Source: an uncultured Treponema sp. (GTDB lineage: Bacteria; Spirochaetota; Spirochaetia; Treponematales; Treponemataceae). From it: DNA of 16,050 nt. Below are positions 12,562 to 16,050 of the stretch, piece after piece. The notes under the pieces are model-generated. The model saw only the letters and a program-made list of their open reading frames with translations. It searched no databases and was not told the DNA's origin. Position numbers and translations under genes: made by a program. Position 1 is the stretch's first letter; every line of letters begins with the position of its first letter. The DNA is taken from assembly GCA_937885475.1 (NCBI GenBank), contig CAKZZR010000238.1:1-16050 (forward strand), read 5' to 3'.

Positions 12562-14352
12562 ATGACAGAAGAAATCAGTCAGGCGATTGCCGCGGCGGTG
12601 GAAAGTGCCAGCGGTACGACGTTCAGCGTGTGGTTCCTTATTGGAGCGGCGCTTGTGTTCTGGATGCAGGCGGGATTTGCCATGGTGGAGGCGGGCTTTA
12701 CCCGCGCAAAAAATACCGGCAACATCATAATGAAAAACCTCATGGACTTTTGTATCGGTACGGTCATGTGGTTCCTTATCGGTGCATCGTTCATGCTGAG
12801 CTATACCGACCCTGTCACCGGAGAGGTGAGCAAGGGAATTTGGAGCGTGCTTGGAAAGCCGGGCTTCAGCGTGTTCAGCGAGTATGCTTCGTTTGACTTT
12901 TCGGGCTTTGTGTTCAACCTTGTGTTCTGTGCAACGACTGCCACAATCGTAAGCGGCGCCATGGCAGAGAGAACCAAGTTCTCAACATACTGCTTGTATT
13001 CGGCAATAATTTCGGGACTCATCTACCCGATTGAAGCGCACTGGACATGGGGCGGCGGATTTTTGGCTCAGTGGGGATTCCATGACTATGCGGGTTCGGC
13101 ATGTATCCACATGGTGGGCGGAATTTGTGCGTTGATTGGTGCTGCCATGCTTGGCGCCAGAATCGGAAAATTTGACCGCGATGCAAACGGCAAGGTTACG
13201 AAGGTTCATGCGTTCCCTGGAAGTAACATTGCAAACGGCGCGCTGGGCTGCTTTATCCTGTGGTTCGGCTGGTACGGATTCAACGGTGCTGCTGCAACGG
13301 ACGTTCCGACCCTGGGTTCGGTTCTTTTGACTACGACGGTGGCTCCTGCGGTTGCAACTGTTACCGCAATGATTTTTACATGGGTAAAATACGGAAAGCC
13401 TGACGTTTCAATGTGCTTGAACGCTTCTTTGGCAGGTCTTGTTGCGATTACCGCTCCTTGTGATGTTACCGACTGTGCGGGAGCGGCCGTAATCGGCGTG
13501 GTTGCAGGTCTTCTTGTAATTTTTGGAATATGGCTTTTGGACTACGTGCTTCATGTTGACGACCCTGTTGGTGCCGTTGGAGTTCACATGATGAACGGTA
13601 TCTGGGGAACGATTGCAGTAGGTCTTTTTGCAACTGACGCGGCTCCTGGCTTTGAGCTTGCAGGAATTGAAAAAGGCTTGTTCTACGGCGGCGGACTTAC
13701 CCAGCTTGGAAAGCAGCTTGGCGGTATGGCTACCATAATACTGTGGACGGTCGTTACCATTACGATTGTGTTCTTTGTCCTCAAAAAGACGATAGGACTG
13801 CGCGTAACTGCCGAAGAGGAAATCGTAGGACTTGATAAGTTTGAGCACGGCCTGGACACTGCGTTCTCGGGCTTTGCGATGATGTATTCTGAAGAGGAGA
13901 TGGAAGAGGCAATTGTTGCGGGCGTTCCGCTTCCTGCTGGCGGCGTGGCTCCTGTAAGTCAGGCGGTTCCTGTAGAAAACCATGCGCCTACGGACGCTAA
14001 GTTCACGAAGATTGTAATCGTGACCCGCCAGACAAAATTCGACGCGCTCAAGTCTGCCATGAATAGAATCGGCGTTGAAGGCATGACCGTAGTGAACGTA
14101 ATGGGCTGCGGAATGCAGAAGGGCGCAAGCGAATACTACCGCGGAACCCCTGTTGAGATGACTCTGCTTCCAAAAATCAAGGTCGAGATTGTCGTTTCAA
14201 AGGTTCCTGTGCGCGATGTGATTGAAGCCGCAAAGAAAGCCCTTTACACAGGACACATCGGCGACGGCAAAATCTTCGTGTACGAGGTGGACAACGTTGT
14301 TAAAATCCGCACCGGCGAGGAAGGCTACGCCGCCCTGCAGAACGACAAATAA
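12562..14352 (+). CDS. amt: Ammonium transporter with C-terminal fused PII domain
   Basis: A 596-residue inner-membrane ammonium channel (Amt/Rh family, about residues 18-415, eleven predicted helices) joined by a roughly 40-residue linker to a complete PII signal protein (about 481-588). Amt features: the pore twin histidines H183 (ACIHMVGG) and H342 (GVHMMNG), D175 in FHDYAGSA, and HAFPGSNIANGALG. PII features: the T-loop GCGMQKGASEYYRG (515-528), whose Y526 aligns with the uridylylated Tyr51 of GlnB; GHIGDGKIFV (564-573); and KIRTGEEG at 581-588. Free PII proteins normally bind Amt trimers and plug the channel with the T-loop in response to ATP/ADP and 2-oxoglutarate; here the regulator is tethered. 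The start is set by GGAGG at 12552-12556. An in-frame ATG at 12499 falls inside the hairpin and is rejected. Confidence 0.95.
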   Translation: MTEEISQAIAAAVESASGTTFSVWFLIGAALVFWMQAGFAMVEAGFTRAKNTGNIIMKNLMDFCIGTVMWFLIGASFMLSYTDPVTGEVSKGIWSVLGKPGFSVFSEYASFDFSGFVFNLVFCATTATIVSGAMAERTKFSTYCLYSAIISGLIYPIEAHWTWGGGFLAQWGFHDYAGSACIHMVGGICALIGAAMLGARIGKFDRDANGKVTKVHAFPGSNIANGALGCFILWFGWYGFNGAAATDVPTLGSVLLTTTVAPAVATVTAMIFTWVKYGKPDVSMCLNASLAGLVAITAPCDVTDCAGAAVIGVVAGLLVIFGIWLLDYVLHVDDPVGAVGVHMMNGIWGTIAVGLFATDAAPGFELAGIEKGLFYGGGLTQLGKQLGGMATIILWTVVTITIVFFVLKKTIGLRVTAEEEIVGLDKFEHGLDTAFSGFAMMYSEEEMEEAIVAGVPLPAGGVAPVSQAVPVENHAPTDAKFTKIVIVTRQTKFDALKSAMNRIGVEGMTVVNVMGCGMQKGASEYYRGTPVEMTLLPKIKVEIVVSKVPVRDVIEAAKKALYTGHIGDGKIFVYEVDNVVKIRTGEEGYAALQNDK

Positions 14353-14397
14353 CCAAAGGTTTAAGAACCGGGTTTTTCCCGATTTTTAGCATACATT

Positions 14398-14446
14398 GCG
14401 ACCGCTTGCTGCTAGTAACCCCGCAGCGAGCGGTCGCGTTTTCTTT
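14398..14446 (+). terminator. Terminator after amt
   Basis: GCGACCGCTTGCTGC (14398-14412) pairs with GCAGCGAGCGGTCGC (14423-14437) with one mismatch, a ten-base loop and a trailing GTTTTCTTT. It lies 46 bases after the amt stop. A weaker CGGG-TTTTT-CCCG hairpin (14369-14381) lies between. The remaining sequence to 14563 shows only a short ATTTTTG/CAAAAAT inverted repeat and no gene. Confidence 0.85.
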
Positions 14447-14563
14447 ATAAAATTATTTATTTTCTGAATGAAAGAAATTCTCTTGTTCGTATTTTTGCAC
14501 CGTCTGACAAAAATGCGAGAAGCTCTGTTTCTGTTTGCGAGGGAACGTAGTTCATCCTGAGTT

Positions 14564-15895
14564 TTAATTGCTTTCTGCCGCGCCCGGAAGACCTATGTCC
14601 TTGCGGTAGAAGGCACCCTCAAAATGGATTCCCTCGATGGCTTTGTAGGCGTTTTTCCAGGCTTCGTCAAAGGTCGTTCCGAACGTTGAGCAGGCAAGAA
14701 CGCGTCCGCCGCTGGTTACCAGCTGGTCGCTTTCGCTGCGGCGGTCAATGATTGCGCCTGCAATGAACACCTTGGCTCCGCTTTCGTTCACTTTTTCCTG
14801 ATTGATAGAGATGGGTTTTCCCTTTGGATAGCTTCCAGGATACCCACCGGAAACAACGACCGGGCTTACCTGATAGCCTTTTTTCCATGCAAAATTAAAG
14901 TCCTTGAGCGTGCCGTTCGTAATTGCCTTGCACATTTCCACAAAATCAAAGTCCATGAGCGGAAGAACGGACTGCGTCTCAGGGTCGCCAAGGCGCACGT
15001 TGTATTCCAAAAGCTTAGGTCCTTCGGCGGTCAGCATTACGCCAAAGAAAATAAAGCCGCGGTAGTCGAATTTTTCTGCGATAAGACCGCGGAGCGTAGG
15101 CTCCAAGCAGTCCTTGTTGAATGCCGCCATCGTTTGGTCGGTAACGTCGTCAAGCGGGCAGACAGAACCCATTCCGCCGGTGTTTGGACCCTGCGCACCG
15201 TCCATAAGCCGTTTGTGGTCGCGCGCCGGAAGGAACGGAACGATAACCGCGTTTTCCGGGTGGTTCGGGTCAACGCTTACTGCGGAAAGCACTGAAATTT
15301 CAACGCCCTTAAGGTAGTCTTCAATCACGAGCTTTTGTCCGGCGGTTCCTACGCGTCCTGATTCCATAAGGTCAGTGATTGCGTCAAGAGCGTCCTGTTC
15401 TGTGTGTGCAACAACAACGCCCTTGCCTGCGGCAAGTCCGTCAGCCTTTATGACGATTGGCGCTCCATGCTCGCGCACGTACTGCTGAGCGGCGGCTTTG
15501 TCCGTAAATGTGCGGCTTTTTGCGCAGGCAACGCCGTATTTTTCCATGAATTCCTTTGAAAGATCCTTGCTCGCTTCAAGCTGAGCGGCGGCTTTTTTTG
15601 GTCCCACGCACGGAATTCCGGCATTCCAGAATTCGTCCGCAAGTCCTTCTGCAAGCGGATCCTCCGGCCCTATGACGGCCATCGTGCAGTTCTCATGCTT
15701 TGCAATCTGAACGAAGGCATTCTCGCCCTGTTTTATGTAGTCGCATTCCTTGATTTCTATATTGCGGCACTTTGATTCATGTGCGGTTCCGCCGTTTCCG
15801 GGAACGCAAATAACTGTCTCAACACTTTCACTCTGAGCGATTTTCCAAGCAATGGTGTGCTCACGACCACCGTTGCCGACAACGATAATATTCAT
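14564..15895 (-). CDS. purD: Phosphoribosylamine-glycine ligase (GAR synthetase)
   Basis: It catalyses the second step of de novo purine synthesis: phosphoribosylamine plus glycine plus ATP gives glycinamide ribonucleotide. The N-terminal domain starts MNIIVVGNGGREH (1-13). GPEDPLAEGLAD (76-87) and the ATP-grasp segment IVIKADGLAAGKGVVV (147-162) follow, then PNTGGMGS (237-244; many family members have GAYSP after GGM) and the metal-binding EYNVRLGDPETQ (297-308). At 443 residues it is slightly longer than the common 420-430, with the excess spread over loops. It stands alone here, without other pur genes, converging on amt. The start at 15895 gives the exact family N-terminus. There is no Shine-Dalgarno, but TAGAAT lies six bases upstream, the same layout as the FAD dehydrogenase gene. 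Confidence 0.96.
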   Translation of the reverse strand: MNIIVVGNGGREHTIAWKIAQSESVETVICVPGNGGTAHESKCRNIEIKECDYIKQGENAFVQIAKHENCTMAVIGPEDPLAEGLADEFWNAGIPCVGPKKAAAQLEASKDLSKEFMEKYGVACAKSRTFTDKAAAQQYVREHGAPIVIKADGLAAGKGVVVAHTEQDALDAITDLMESGRVGTAGQKLVIEDYLKGVEISVLSAVSVDPNHPENAVIVPFLPARDHKRLMDGAQGPNTGGMGSVCPLDDVTDQTMAAFNKDCLEPTLRGLIAEKFDYRGFIFFGVMLTAEGPKLLEYNVRLGDPETQSVLPLMDFDFVEMCKAITNGTLKDFNFAWKKGYQVSPVVVSGGYPGSYPKGKPISINQEKVNESGAKVFIAGAIIDRRSESDQLVTSGGRVLACSTFGTTFDEAWKNAYKAIEGIHFEGAFYRKDIGLPGAAESN

Positions 15896-15901
15896 GCGCT
15901 C

Positions 15902-15907
15902 ATTCTA
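15902..15907 (-). promoter_or_regulatory. Candidate -10 box directly before purD
   Basis: The minus strand reads TAGAAT then GAGCGC and ATG. Upstream is a run of A/T tracts (15908-15930) but no strong -35. The distance implies a leaderless or nearly leaderless message. Confidence 0.5.
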
Positions 15908-15954
15908 TCAAAAATATAAAAAAAAATATAGGCGCAGTTTGAAGCAGGGCAAAC

Positions 15955-16050
15955 GCATTATAAAATTTCGGAATTTAAAAATCATGTTTGCCCTAAAAAA
16001 AATAGCTCCCAGTCGAGTTTCGTCTTTCAAAACCGCACGCTCGCGTGCTA
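15955..16050 (+). repeat. Dispersed repeat, copy C (inverted partner of 33-127)
   Basis: A near-identical inverted copy of 33-127, cut by the window end. AGGGCAAAC (15946-15954) and GTTTGCCCT (15986-15994) form a perfect 9-bp stem around an inner AAATT-TCGG-AATTT hairpin, followed by eight A, TAGCT and the GCACG-CTCG-CGTGC hairpin. It lies upstream of purD. Confidence 0.85.

Noticed and set aside
12135..12896. A 253-residue open frame crossing the glnN end, amt leader and amt start
   Set aside because: It runs out of frame through two certain genes, has Arg/Cys-rich composition typical of a shadow frame and no ribosome binding site.
1..16050. End repeats as evidence of a circular plasmid or phage
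   Set aside because: The end copies are inverted, not direct, so they do not close a circle, and all genes are ordinary chromosomal housekeeping genes.

Overview
The window looks like a chromosomal segment from a spirochaete, most plausibly a gut or oral Treponema-like bacterium. This is inferred from the gene set (type III glutamine synthetase GlnN, an ammonium transporter fused to a PII domain, a COG2509-type FAD dehydrogenase, a short B12-dependent methionine synthase), the mixed base composition and the dispersed palindromic repeats. No rRNA or other phylogenetic marker is present, so the assignment is tentative. There are nine protein genes. No tRNA, rRNA, CRISPR array, transposase or phage gene was seen.

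Layout: (1) 33-127, a dispersed repeat that also supplies the 3' end of a leftward FAD-dependent dehydrogenase gene (119-1756). (2) 1757-2096, a divergent intergenic region holding a large imperfect dyad built from two oppositely oriented copies of the same repeat family. (3) 2097-4075, manC-manA, which interconvert fructose-6-phosphate/mannose-6-phosphate and make GDP-mannose. (4) 4109-6799, metH. (5) 6830-7483, a PAP2-family membrane phosphatase, tail to tail with an unrecognised leftward membrane protein gene (7480-8127); their two stop codons share one CTAG. (6) 8220-9893, nnr (NAD(P)H-hydrate repair), carrying an in-frame repeat insertion. (7) 9894-14352, the nitrogen-assimilation block: glnN and amt-PII, each with a long leader containing REP-like elements and a strong terminator-like hairpin. 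(8) 14564-15895, leftward purD. (9) 15955-16050, another copy of the first repeat, inverted relative to the copy at the left end.

The most interesting part is the glnN/amt block. In both leaders a long hairpin starts AAAGGCG and ends CGCC-T8-ATTT. Before glnN it begins a few bases after a good predicted promoter. Before amt it ends only four bases upstream of the ribosome binding site, so amt transcription has to pass through it. This suggests transcription attenuation of ammonium uptake and assimilation. A second theme is -10-like hexamers 6-9 bases from the start codons of four genes (the FAD dehydrogenase, metH, nnr and purD) that lack a Shine-Dalgarno sequence, which suggests leaderless mRNAs. 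A third is two families of palindromic repeats, one of which has entered coding sequence.
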